Below are positions 17,551-26,685 of a stretch of DNA of 64,000 nucleotides, piece after piece. Under the pieces are notes generated by a model. The model made no database searches, had not been told where the DNA came from, and saw only the letters and a list, made by a program, of their open reading frames with translations. The DNA is from Bacteroidia bacterium (lineage in GTDB: Bacteria; Bacteroidota; Bacteroidia; Bacteroidales; Prolixibacteraceae). The first letter of the stretch is position 1. Each line of letters starts with the position of its first letter. The position numbers were made by a program, and so were the translations under genes. The stretch covers positions 166,605 to 230,604 of the forward strand of contig JAPLDR010000019.1 of assembly GCA_026391655.1 (NCBI GenBank). The letters run 5' to 3'.

Positions 17551-18681
17551 TTAGGATTTTGCCATTTTTCGACGATAATTTTCGACTTCCCAATTGTCGA
17601 TAAACTCAATCTGAGAACGGGTCATAAACTTTGGACCACCAAAGTTTTCAGATAGAAAGCTGATCTTTAAAATGTTCGAATAGACTTCGAGAACATTTAA
17701 TACCGATTTAAGACTGTCTTCAACTGCAATCACTCCATGTCCTTCAAGTACTAAAACTTTTGGAAGGTAGCCATAAGAACGGAAATAGCCATCGATTAGT
17801 TTTTTGGCCGATTCAAGTTGTTCATTTTTGCCTTTAAAAGCCGGAAGAAACAGATAATGTGCTTTGCAATAGACGATATCATCAGGGGTGAAAGCGGTAG
17901 CAGCTTTTGAAAAGGTGATATGATCTTTTGCAAAATGGTGGATTAAACCGCTCTCAATTCCCATTGCTGCGAAAGTTTTGAATCCCGGATGCAAATCCTG
18001 AATTTTGTCGATTATTGGAGACTTAAAAGATTTCGAATCATCCGCCGGAAGAGCTTCTTTGATTTTTTGATTAATCTTTTCAATGATCGCGGAATACAAG
18101 TCATTAATCTCTGAAACAGAATTGGCTGCGACAAATACCCCATGGTTTTCAAGGAAAATCATTTGTGGCGCTTTCCTGAATTTTGCTGTAAACAGGCCAA
18201 TTTCAGTCTCCACCTTTTTGAAAAGGATATAACCAGGGTCGGTATAGGGAATAAATAGCGACTGATCGCCAAATAGTTCGCGACATACACTTTCGGCATT
18301 GGTCGAACACATTAGCGCATTGACTTTTGTCGGATGCGTATGAATCACAAATTGATAATCGATAATTTCGTGCATCGAAGTTTCAACTGAGGGACGATTA
18401 TTCCCTTCAGAAACGATTGCATTCGCGAGATCGGCTTTTACTTCAGCCTCACGCTGAACCGATTCCTGACTATAGATTTTGGATGAAACAACTTTTAGTT
18501 TTGCGCGCGAAAGGGAAACAAAACCACTCTCATCTATTGTCTCAAGCGCGACCCCGCTGGCTTTGACCCAGATATGGTCGTCATCCTTAAATGATGTATT
18601 TCCACCTCCTGCAATTACAAAAGTTTTGTCTTTTCCGTAAAACCGTGACGCTTCGATTAATTCTGTAAGATTTTGATTCAT
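17551..18681 (-). CDS. Class II aldolase/adducin protein with two tandem domains
   Basis: 376 residues from the ATG at 18681 (MNQNLTELIEASRFYG); the extra 16 residues from 18729 are polar and unlike the family. Domain 1 (about 1-190) has GGGNTSFKDDDHIWVKASG, then VIHTHPTKVNALMCS and FLENHGVFVAAN, giving an intact zinc site. Domain 2 (about 230-376) has CKAHYLFLP and VLEGHGVIAVEDSL, partly eroded. First gene of the operon with the second double-domain aldolase and the SBF carrier. Two such proteins side by side suggest a heteromeric enzyme or two consecutive steps; which cannot be told from sequence. Confidence 0.83.
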   Translation of the reverse strand: MNQNLTELIEASRFYGKDKTFVIAGGGNTSFKDDDHIWVKASGVALETIDESGFVSLSRAKLKVVSSKIYSQESVQREAEVKADLANAIVSEGNNRPSVETSMHEIIDYQFVIHTHPTKVNALMCSTNAESVCRELFGDQSLFIPYTDPGYILFKKVETEIGLFTAKFRKAPQMIFLENHGVFVAANSVSEINDLYSAIIEKINQKIKEALPADDSKSFKSPIIDKIQDLHPGFKTFAAMGIESGLIHHFAKDHITFSKAATAFTPDDIVYCKAHYLFLPAFKGKNEQLESAKKLIDGYFRSYGYLPKVLVLEGHGVIAVEDSLKSVLNVLEVYSNILKISFLSENFGGPKFMTRSQIEFIDNWEVENYRRKMAKS

Positions 18682-18772
18682 TGTTGACTTATTTCTACTT
18701 ATTACCTTATTCTGTTTTTCAATATTCAAAAGTAGATGAAAATAAGATGATGGCTGTTATAAATTCTGATAA

Positions 18773-18801
18773 TTGATTTACACTATTTGTTATTACCTTT
18801 G
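18773..18801 (+). promoter_or_regulatory. Promoter of the queuosine-precursor operon
   Basis: TTG (18773-18775), 18-nt spacer, TACCTTTG (18794-18801) match the Bacteroidota primary sigma factor consensus TTG/TAnnTTTG. Transcription would begin near 18808 and include the riboswitch-like element. Confidence 0.7.
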
Positions 18802-18824
18802 CGGCCTAAACCGAGGTTAAACTC

Positions 18825-18855
18825 CGTGTGCTTGAACACCACGTAAAAAACAAGT
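18825..18855 (+). promoter_or_regulatory. preQ1-I-like riboswitch upstream of the queuosine precursor transporter
   Basis: The layout is that of a class I preQ1 aptamer. P1 is CGTG (18825-18828) with CACG (18840-18843). The 11-nt loop TGCTTGAACAC contains CTTG (18831-18834), which is complementary to CAAG (18851-18854) in the A-rich tail TAAAAAACAAG, giving the H-type pseudoknot. The tail ends four bases before the ATG at 18859, so ligand binding would cover the ribosome-binding site and reduce translation. The downstream genes (transporter, queC, queF) are all in the preQ1/queuosine pathway, as expected. P1 is short at 4 bp. A covariance search has not been run. Confidence 0.7.
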
Positions 18856-18858
18856 AAG

Positions 18859-19539
18859 ATGAAAAAGACCGTTTCTGTTTTGTTTATGTTTGCAGGCATC
18901 CTGTTTGCAATATGTTTGTTGATTTCCAATATTTTAGCCACCAAAATTATTTTAATTGGTTCATGGGCTGCCCCGGCTGGTGTGCTGATTTTCCCCATTG
19001 CCTATATCATAAATGATGTGATTGTTGAGGTTTGGGGATATCAAAAAGCCCGGCTGATTATCTGGTCAGGTTTTGCAGTAAATTTATTGGCTGCATTGTT
19101 CTTTACGCTGGCCATTATTGTGCCTGCCGCTCCTTTCTGGCAAAATCAGGTAGCCTTTTCGACCATTTTAGGAAGTACTCCCCGAATTATTATTGCCAGT
19201 TTATTGGCCTATCTTACAGGGTCTTTCTTAAACGCTTTTGTGATGAGCAAGGTGAAGGTGTTAATGAAAGGGAGAGACTTTTCGGTCAGGGCCATTCTCT
19301 CAACCTTAGTTGGTGAAACCGCAGACTCCTTTATCTTTATCGTAATCGCGTTCGCCGGAAACCTGCCGTTGAACGTGTTAATAGGCATGATCTTCACACA
19401 GGCATGCATCAAAACTGTCTATGAGATTGTGATATTGCCATTTACAATTCTGGTTGTCAAATGGGTTAAGAAAGTTGAAGGCACCGACACATACGACGAG
19501 GCAATTTCGTACAACCCGTTTTCAATTAATCAAATCTGA
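18859..19539 (+). CDS. yhhQ: Queuosine precursor transporter (YhhQ/VUT family)
   Basis: 226 residues with six membrane segments; takes up preQ0/preQ1 in the E. coli precedent (YhhQ/QueT-like, formerly DUF165). Family signatures: LLISNILATKIILIG, IFPIAYIINDVIVEVWGYQKAR and LVGETADSFIFIVIAFAG, where the buried Asn, Asp and Glu are conserved. First gene of an operon with queC and queF, preceded by a promoter and a preQ1-I-like element. Having both uptake and a downstream synthesis gene suggests use of salvaged and self-made precursor. queD and queE are not in the window; queA is at 54019. Confidence 0.93.
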   Translation: MKKTVSVLFMFAGILFAICLLISNILATKIILIGSWAAPAGVLIFPIAYIINDVIVEVWGYQKARLIIWSGFAVNLLAALFFTLAIIVPAAPFWQNQVAFSTILGSTPRIIIASLLAYLTGSFLNAFVMSKVKVLMKGRDFSVRAILSTLVGETADSFIFIVIAFAGNLPLNVLIGMIFTQACIKTVYEIVILPFTILVVKWVKKVEGTDTYDEAISYNPFSINQI

Positions 19540-19544
19540 TTTCT

Positions 19545-20201
19545 ATGTCTAAGGCATTGGTTGTTTATTCAGGTGGACAGGACTCGACAACCTGTCTTTT
19601 CTGGGCAAAAAAGCATTTTGACGAGGTTCTGGCTATTGCTTTTAATTATGGGCAGCGGCATATTTCGGAACTCACTGCCGCAACCCGGATTGCCGGAGAA
19701 GCAAATGTCAATCTGAAAATCTTTGAAATCAATCTTCTTAGCGAAGTGTCTCATAATTCTTTAACGGATAAAGCGATCGAAGTTGAAACGAATCAGCCTG
19801 ATCACCGTCCTCCAAACACGCTGGTTGAGGGAAGAAATATGTTGTTTCTCACTTATGCAGCTATTTATGCAAAAGCTAATGGAATCAGCGACATTATCAC
19901 GGGAGTCGGTCAGGCCGATTACAGTGGTTATCCCGATTGCCGGAATGAATTTATTTTGTCTCTTAATCAAACACTTAATCTTTCGATGGATTATGAATAC
20001 CACATTCATACTCCATTAATGTGGCTCGACAAATCGGAAATCTGGCAATTAGCCGATGAACTTGGTGTATTTGAAATTGTAAGAAATCAAACAATAACTT
20101 GCTATCATGGGATTCCAGGTAATGGTTGTGGAATATGCCCGTCGTGCAAATTACGAAACAAAGGGTTGTTAAATTATTTAAAATCAAAGGATAATGGATG
20201 A
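19545..20201 (+). CDS. queC: 7-cyano-7-deazaguanine (preQ0) synthase
   Basis: ATP-dependent conversion of 7-carboxy-7-deazaguanine to preQ0. The 218 residues show the PP-loop ATP pyrophosphatase motif SGGQDS (9-14), FNYGQRH (about 34-40), VEGRNMLFL and the zinc-binding C-terminal set C186, C195, C198 and C201 in [16 protein letters not shown]. Five bases downstream of the transporter and overlapping queF by 8 bases, which implies translational coupling. Confidence 0.97.
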   Translation: MSKALVVYSGGQDSTTCLFWAKKHFDEVLAIAFNYGQRHISELTAATRIAGEANVNLKIFEINLLSEVSHNSLTDKAIEVETNQPDHRPPNTLVEGRNMLFLTYAAIYAKANGISDIITGVGQADYSGYPDCRNEFILSLNQTLNLSMDYEYHIHTPLMWLDKSEIWQLADELGVFEIVRNQTITCYHGIPGNGCGICPSCKLRNKGLLNYLKSKDNG

Positions 20202-20664
20202 TTTAAAAAGTTTGGGAAAACCTACGGGATATGAATTCAATTATTCTCCCGAAATGCTGGAAACATTTGAAAACCGGCATCCTGGAAACGATTACTGGGT
20301 CAAATTCAATTGTCCGGAATTCACTTCGTTATGCCCGATAACAGGTCAACCCGATTTTGCTGCTATCTACATCAGTTATATCCCGGATCTGAAGATGGTT
20401 GAAAGCAAAAGTCTTAAGCTTTACCTTTTCAGCTTCCGCAACCACGGTGGATTTCACGAAGATTGTGTCAATATCATTATGAAAGATCTGATCAAACTGA
20501 TGGAACCCCGGTATATTGAGGTTTGGGGAAAATTCACGCCGCGTGGTGGTATCAGCATCGATCCTTATTGCAATTATGGGAAACCCGAGACCAGGTTTGT
20601 GGCAATGGCAGAATTTAGGACGATGAACCACGATCTTTATCCTGAAAAGGTGGGTAACAGGTAG
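20194..20664 (+). CDS. queF: NADPH-dependent 7-cyano-7-deazaguanine reductase
   Basis: Reduces the preQ0 nitrile to preQ1, the only known nitrile-to-amine enzyme. 156 residues, the short (type I) form. The nucleophile C47 and D54 lie in [15 protein letters not shown], the QueF signature [11 protein letters not shown] is at 70-80, and FHEDCVNII follows. Starts inside the end of queC. Last gene of the operon; the sequence after it is repeat-rich. Confidence 0.97.
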   Translation: MDDLKSLGKPTGYEFNYSPEMLETFENRHPGNDYWVKFNCPEFTSLCPITGQPDFAAIYISYIPDLKMVESKSLKLYLFSFRNHGGFHEDCVNIIMKDLIKLMEPRYIEVWGKFTPRGGISIDPYCNYGKPETRFVAMAEFRTMNHDLYPEKVGNR

Positions 20665-20694
20665 ATTGGTTCAGCTTAATATTAGCTATAAATA

Positions 20695-20820
20695 ATTGAG
20701 CTACTGGCCGTTTGCAACTTGCAACTGGCTGACATAGATGCTTCATTATTTTATTTTTTGCAAGCAAATTCACTTAAACGAACTCCCCCTTTCTCAAAAG
20801 GGGGGCAGGGGGGATTTGCA
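20695..20820. repeat. Intergenic repeats, including a CCCCCTTT/AAAGGGGG hairpin
   Basis: First a TTGCAACTTGCAACTGG stretch related to those near 9.55 and 39.63 kb. Then CCCCCTTT (20785-20792) and AAAGGGGG (20797-20804) form a short hairpin followed by GGCAGGGGGGATTTG. Sequences of this form are common between genes in Bacteroidota; function unknown. Confidence 0.55.
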
Positions 20821-20863
20821 AGTTTAACATTCAAACACAATAAAAGATCATTTTATTTTATAT

Positions 20864-20894
20864 AGAAAAGGTGTCCGTTTGGAGCACCTTTTCT
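20864..20894. terminator. Bidirectional hairpin terminator between queF and eno
   Basis: AGAAAAGGTG (20864-20873) pairs with CACCTTTTCT (20885-20894) around an 11-nt loop. On the minus strand the hairpin is followed by AT-rich sequence and lies 27 bases after the enolase stop. Confidence 0.8.
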
Positions 20895-20920
20895 GTTATA
20901 AATATAAATCGTAAAAGTAA

Positions 20921-22234
<1,314 letters not shown>

Positions 22235-22438
22235 TTAATACGATTAAACATTTATGTTTCTGTCAGACTGACAGTGTAATATAAAATTTTATTCTAAGTC
22301 TTTCAACAAAACAAAGATAATCATTTCTGACTCTAAAAGCCGTAAAATAGCTGAACTGCTGTTAAGAAGAGGTTAAATTTAGGAAAGGTAATTCAAAAGG
22401 CAAAAGATGTCTTAAAAATAAAAATGAAAACGATCAAC

Positions 22439-22463
22439 AGTAACAAATTTGTTACTATATTTG
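22439..22463 (+). promoter_or_regulatory. Perfect 18-bp palindromic operator overlapping a promoter box
   Basis: AGTAACAAATTTGTTACT (22439-22456) is an exact palindrome. Its last base is the first base of TATATTTG (22456-22463), a TAnnTTTG -7 box, 27 bases before the DUF4160 ATG. A half-site-like ATAACAAAT follows at 22471-22479. The position fits repression by the HTH domain encoded two genes downstream. No TTG box is visible at the expected distance upstream. Confidence 0.75.
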
Positions 22464-22489
22464 TATTGCAATAACAAATCGAAAACACT

Positions 22490-22732
22490 ATGCCGGAAGT
22501 TTTCAGAATGTTTGGAATGCGTTTTTTCTTTTTTGCCAATGAGCATTTGCCCATACATATTCATGTTCAGAATGCAGACGGAAGAGCCAAATTTCAAGTT
22601 TCACCAAAAGTAAAGTTATTGTCAAACAAAGGATTAAAGTCCTCTGATATAAAACTGGCAGAAGCGGTTATTGAAGAAAACGAAACAACCATTATTAAAG
22701 CATGGGAGGTATTTCATGGAAAGGCAGAGTAA
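22490..22732 (+). CDS. DUF4160 domain protein (first gene of a toxin-antitoxin-like pair)
   Basis: 80 residues covering the DUF4160 core: MFGMRFFFFANEHLPIHIHVQNADGRAKFQVSPKVKLLSNKGLKSSDIKLAEAVIEEN. The PIHIH cluster matches the paralogue at 14468, with Phe-rich beta-strand before it. The biochemical role of the family is unknown. Directly downstream of the palindromic operator and overlapping the DUF2442-HTH gene by 17 bases. Autoregulation and the tight overlap resemble type II toxin-antitoxin operons; which protein would be the toxin is not evident. Confidence 0.82.
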   Translation: MPEVFRMFGMRFFFFANEHLPIHIHVQNADGRAKFQVSPKVKLLSNKGLKSSDIKLAEAVIEENETTIIKAWEVFHGKAE

Positions 22733-23162
22733 TTTGAAAATAGAAAAAGTATGGTTTGATGACGAAAACATCTACATCCTTACTAACGATGGAACACAAA
22801 AAAGTCATCCTCTGCGTTGGTTCGATAGGCTATGGAATGCAACCCCCGAACAACGCGAACAATATGAGGTAGGCAGTTGGGGTGATTCTATTCATTGGCC
22901 GGAATTGGATGAGGATTTAAGTCTGGAAGGTTTTTACACCTTTAACAAGGATGAGATAGAAGATCAAAAAAACGAGGTATCACGAGTGTTTGACAAATTT
23001 CCGGCAATAAACGTTACACGGTTTGCCGAACGCGTTAAAATTAATCGCAGTCTGCTGGCAAGCTACGTGTGCAACGAAAAGAAACCCGGTATCAAAAATA
23101 AGAAACAAATAGAAGCAGCCTTACACCAACTCGGCAGAGATCTTTTAGCGGTAAAATTGTAA
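22716..23162 (+). CDS. DUF2442 domain fused to a C-terminal HTH domain
   Basis: 148 residues. The ATG at 22716 is chosen because GGGAGG (22704-22709) sits 6 bases upstream, an unusually good ribosome-binding site. Residues 5-78 are DUF2442 (IEKVWFDDENIYILTNDGTQKSHPLRWFDRLWNAT). Residues about 95-148 form a helix-turn-helix: FAERVKINRSLLASYVCNEKKPGIKNKKQIEAALHQLGRDLLAVKL. The last 20 residues closely resemble the end of the HicB-like protein at 30164 (QIEKIEKALHSLGSELMSIAL), so the same DNA-binding module is joined to two different front domains in this island. The HTH is the natural reader of the palindrome at 22439. Probable antitoxin/regulator half of the pair. Confidence 0.82.
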   Translation: MERQSNLKIEKVWFDDENIYILTNDGTQKSHPLRWFDRLWNATPEQREQYEVGSWGDSIHWPELDEDLSLEGFYTFNKDEIEDQKNEVSRVFDKFPAINVTRFAERVKINRSLLASYVCNEKKPGIKNKKQIEAALHQLGRDLLAVKL

Positions 23163-23205
23163 TTCACACTTTGGAATAACCGGAATAAAAAATAGGCTAA
23201 AAAAG

Positions 23206-23237
23206 AAAAAGTAATCCAAACCAGGTTACTTTTTTTG
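23206..23237 (+). terminator. Hairpin terminator after the DUF4160/DUF2442-HTH pair
   Basis: AAAAAGTAATCC pairs with GGTTACTTTTT (one mismatch) across a short loop and is followed by seven T, 44 bases after the stop codon. Confidence 0.85.
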
Positions 23238-23256
23238 TGCCTACCTAAAGAGTGTA

Positions 23257-23445
23257 AACAAAATTGTTTCCAAACATTTTCCTGCCATCAGGAAAATGAT
23301 ACCTATGCCAAAAGGTGATGAAAAAGAGATTGTTGACAATAGCGCTGCTGTAAGAAAAATGCTGGTCGAAAGAGGTATACAACCCGAAAACCTTCCTCCT
23401 TTTTTTGTCTTTTTTATAATTTGTGATTTCCATAAAATTGATTAA
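23257..23445 (+). pseudogene. DinD-like gene remnant with internal deletion
   Basis: The frame reads KIVSKHFPAIRKMIPMPKG, DEKEIVDNSAAVRKML and VERGIQPENLPP, then runs into unrelated codons. The first part recalls the N-terminal region of DinD-type proteins (HFxxIxKMxxxxKGAEKEI) and the second their C-terminal signature (VRKMLxERGIxPExLPPAED). About 180 residues that normally separate the two are missing, and the end is truncated. DinD genes are damage-inducible and frequently sit inside or beside restriction-modification loci, as here, directly upstream of the type ISP-like gene. Identification is from memory of the motif. Confidence 0.6.
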
Positions 23446-23485
23446 AAGAAAAAACTAACTTTGAGCTAATCCTAATAACCAGAAT

Positions 23486-26400
23486 ATGACTATTGATCAG
23501 TATATTCAAAATATTAATGCGGCTTACCAAAGGGGCAACGCAACAGAGCATACTTATCGTGGCGATCTAAAACAATTAATCGAATCATTGGTGGTCGACA
23601 TTGTTGTAACCAATGAACCGTCAAGGCAGTCTTGCGGAGCTCCCGACTATATCTTGACCAAAAAAGACATACCTGTCGGTTTTATCGAGGCCAAAGATAT
23701 TGGTGATAAAGACCTTGAAGGAGCAAAGAAAATTGGTAACAAAGAGCAGTTCGACCGTTATAAAGCTTCGTTACACAACTTAATATTTACGGATTATCTG
23801 GATTTTTACCTTTATCGTGCCGGACAGTTTGTTTTAAAAATAGCTATTGGAGAGATTACACCCAAAGGAATTAAGCCAATCCATGCCAATTTTTGTGCCT
23901 TCACAGATATGATCAAAGATTTTTGTTCTTATATCGGACAAACGATTACAAGTTCAAAAAAATTGGCTGAAATGATGGCCGGGAAAGCAAGGTTACTCTC
24001 TGTCATTATCGAAAAGGCACTAACCAGTGACGAAAGCAATAATGAGGACAGTACACTAAAAGACCAGATGATCGCTTTTAGAGAGATACTCATTCACGAT
24101 ATAACTCCTAAAGGTTTTGCCGACGTGTACGCTCAAACAATTGCATACGGAATGTTTGCCGCTCGTACGCACGATAAAACAATTGATACTTTTAGTCGAA
24201 ATGAAGCAGCCGAACTGATACCAAAATCAAATCCATTCTTACGCCGTTTGTTTGGATATATAGCCGGACCGGATATTGACGACCGAATCAAATGGATTGT
24301 TGATAGTCTGGCAGAGATATTTCTGGCTTGCAACGTGATGGAATTGTTAAAGGATTACGGAAAGGCTACTAAGATGGAAGACCCCATAATCCATTTTTAT
24401 GAAACCTTCTTAAGTGAGTACGATCCTGCTTTGCGCAAAGCGAGAGGTGTTTGGTACACGCCGCAACCAGTAGTAAATTTCATAGTACGTGCTGTTGATG
24501 ATATTTTAAAAACAGAATTCGATTTGCCTAATGGCTTAGCCGACACTTCAAAAACAAAGATAAAAGTACAGGATGTTGGTAAAGCGACAGCAGATTTACG
24601 ATCAAAAACGGAACCGATTGAAAGGGAAGTCGAAGTACATAAAGTTCAAATTCTTGATCCGGCAACCGGTACTGGAACGTTCCTCGCCGAAGTGATAAAA
24701 CTAATACATGATAAGTTTAAAGACCAGCAAGGAATCTGGAGCAATTACGTGGAGACACATTTACTCCCAAGACTGAACGGTTTTGAACTACTGATGGCAA
24801 GTTACGCTATGGCACATTTGAAGCTTGATTTGCTTTTAACCGAGACAGGATATAAACCAACTTCTGACCAACGATTTAGAGTTTATTTAACGAATAGCCT
24901 AGAAGAGAACCACCCAGACACTAATAGTTTACACTTTGCAAAATGGTTAAGTTCTGAAGCAAATGAGGCTAATCAAGTAAAAAGAGATACACCCGTAATG
25001 TGCGTTATAGGTAATCCTCCTTACAGTGTAAGTAGCACAAATAAAGGTGAATGGATAGAAAAATTAACAGCCGACTATAAGAAGGATTTAAACGAAAGAA
25101 ATATCCAACCACTTTCTGACGATTACATCAAATTTATTCGTTATGGACAGCATTTTATTGATAAAAATGGAAGTGGTGTATTGGCTTATATTTCTAATAA
25201 CAGTTTTATTGACGGTATCATTCATCGTCAAATGCGAAAAAATCTTTTAGAGAGTTTCGATAAAATATATATTTTGGATTTGCATGGTAGTGCTAAGAAA
25301 AAAGAAGTGTGTTCTGATGGTACAGTAGACCAAAATGTATTTGATATTATGCAAGGTGTTTCCATCAATCTTTTTGTGAAAACCGGAAAGAAAATGAATA
25401 ATGAATTAGGACAGATATTTCAATTCGATTTGTTTGGAAAGAGAGAATTCAAGTATGATTTTTTGAATCAGAATTCTTTGAGGAATATTGAGTGGAATAC
25501 ATTGGAATACAATATTCCTAATTACTTTTTTACTCATAAAAATTTCATCTCAAAAGATGATTATTTAAAAGGATTTAAACTCGACGAACTTTTTGTAATT
25601 CAATCTCTAGGAATAGAATTTGGATCAAAAGAATACTTTTTAGATGATTCAAAAAGTAAGATAATAGATTTCATTAAAGGGGTAATAATTAATCCATTAG
25701 TTACTGATCAAGAGATTGAGAGCAAATATGAGATTAAAACAACTAGCGGTTGGAAGTTTGGTAATCTAAGACGAAAGGAAACATTATCAGGCTTTCAAAA
25801 CAAAAGAATTAAGAAATGTATAAATGCACCTTTTGATATAAAATACACCTATCATTCAGATATTTTAAGGCGGCCTCAAATAGAAGTACTTCAGCATTTA
25901 CATCAAGACAATATAGCATTAATCACACTGCGCCAATCTAGAGCAATCAATTCTTTTTGCTATTTTTTGGCTGATAATGTTTATAGTAAAGATGTCATTT
26001 CAATTTTAGATAGAGCCACAGGATTTCCCCTCTACCTTTATCCCGAACCCTCTGCCCAGCAAACGATAGAGCCAGCCGCAACACGTTCGCCCAATCTAAA
26101 TGCAGAAATTGTAAAACAAATAGCAGAGGGTTTGGGGTTGGAATTTGTGGCGGAGAAAGATACGAAAGACCTGACAGGTTTTGAAAACCGGTCAGGTCTG
26201 GCAACCAGCTTCGCCCCTATCGATCTGTTGGATTACATCTACGCAGTACTGCACTCGCCAACATATCGCGAGAAATACAAAGAGTTCTTAAAGATTGACT
26301 TTCCAAGAGTGCCTTATCCAAAAGATCGGGATACATTCTGGCAATTGGTAAAGTTGGGAGGAGAATTAAGGCAAATACATTTATTGGAAAGCCTGGTGGT

Positions 26401-26683
26401 TAATCGGTATATTACACAATATCCGGTAGATGGAGATAATATGGTAGGAAGAATAAAATACCAGAATGGAAAGGTTTTTATAAACGATGCTCAATACTTC
26501 GACAATGTACCGGAAGTAGCATGGAACTTTTACATAGGAGGATACCAACCAGCACAGAAATGGCTCAAAGACCGGAAGAATAGAAAGCTTGAATTTGATG
26601 ATATACTACATTATCAGAAGATTGTAGTTGCTTTAACAGAGACGGGGAGGATTATGAAAGAGATTGATAAAATTGAAATATAA
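23486..26683 (+). CDS. Single-chain restriction-modification enzyme (N6-adenine methylase; type ISP/IIG-like, no helicase)
   Basis: 1065 residues combining cleavage, methylation and specificity. The N-terminal PD-(D/E)xK nuclease has D54 (GAPDYIL) and E68-x-K70 (GFIEAK). A helical connector leads to the adenine methyltransferase, with YTPQPVV (324-330), SAM-binding motif I ILDPATGTGTFL (389-400) and catalytic motif IV NPPY (510-513). The C-terminal part (about 620-1065) is the target-recognition region, ending in the FAPIDLLDYIYAVLHSPTYREKYKEFLKIDFPRVPYPKD block typical of the type ISP specificity domain. True type ISP enzymes also carry a helicase, which is absent, so it should act like type IIG. 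The stretch around residues 650-835 is markedly AT-rich. Residues about 894-905 come from an inserted palindrome. Confidence 0.9.
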   Translation: MTIDQYIQNINAAYQRGNATEHTYRGDLKQLIESLVVDIVVTNEPSRQSCGAPDYILTKKDIPVGFIEAKDIGDKDLEGAKKIGNKEQFDRYKASLHNLIFTDYLDFYLYRAGQFVLKIAIGEITPKGIKPIHANFCAFTDMIKDFCSYIGQTITSSKKLAEMMAGKARLLSVIIEKALTSDESNNEDSTLKDQMIAFREILIHDITPKGFADVYAQTIAYGMFAARTHDKTIDTFSRNEAAELIPKSNPFLRRLFGYIAGPDIDDRIKWIVDSLAEIFLACNVMELLKDYGKATKMEDPIIHFYETFLSEYDPALRKARGVWYTPQPVVNFIVRAVDDILKTEFDLPNGLADTSKTKIKVQDVGKATADLRSKTEPIEREVEVHKVQILDPATGTGTFLAEVIKLIHDKFKDQQGIWSNYVETHLLPRLNGFELLMASYAMAHLKLDLLLTETGYKPTSDQRFRVYLTNSLEENHPDTNSLHFAKWLSSEANEANQVKRDTPVMCVIGNPPYSVSSTNKGEWIEKLTADYKKDLNERNIQPLSDDYIKFIRYGQHFIDKNGSGVLAYISNNSFIDGIIHRQMRKNLLESFDKIYILDLHGSAKKKEVCSDGTVDQNVFDIMQGVSINLFVKTGKKMNNELGQIFQFDLFGKREFKYDFLNQNSLRNIEWNTLEYNIPNYFFTHKNFISKDDYLKGFKLDELFVIQSLGIEFGSKEYFLDDSKSKIIDFIKGVIINPLVTDQEIESKYEIKTTSGWKFGNLRRKETLSGFQNKRIKKCINAPFDIKYTYHSDILRRPQIEVLQHLHQDNIALITLRQSRAINSFCYFLADNVYSKDVISILDRATGFPLYLYPEPSAQQTIEPAATRSPNLNAEIVKQIAEGLGLEFVAEKDTKDLTGFENRSGLATSFAPIDLLDYIYAVLHSPTYREKYKEFLKIDFPRVPYPKDRDTFWQLVKLGGELRQIHLLESLVVNRYITQYPVDGDNMVGRIKYQNGKVFINDAQYFDNVPEVAWNFYIGGYQPAQKWLKDRKNRKLEFDDILHYQKIVVALTETGRIMKEIDKIEI
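26167..26199. repeat. Palindromic repeat inserted in frame in the restriction enzyme gene
   Basis: AGACCTGAC (26167-26175) and GTCAGGTCT (26191-26199) are exact arms, with further inner pairing of GGTTTT and AAAACC. It encodes KDLTGFENRSGLA at residues about 893-905, between two blocks that are normally almost adjacent in this family. Same palindrome type as the intergenic hairpin at 11154-11185. Confidence 0.8.
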
Positions 26684-26685
26684 TA

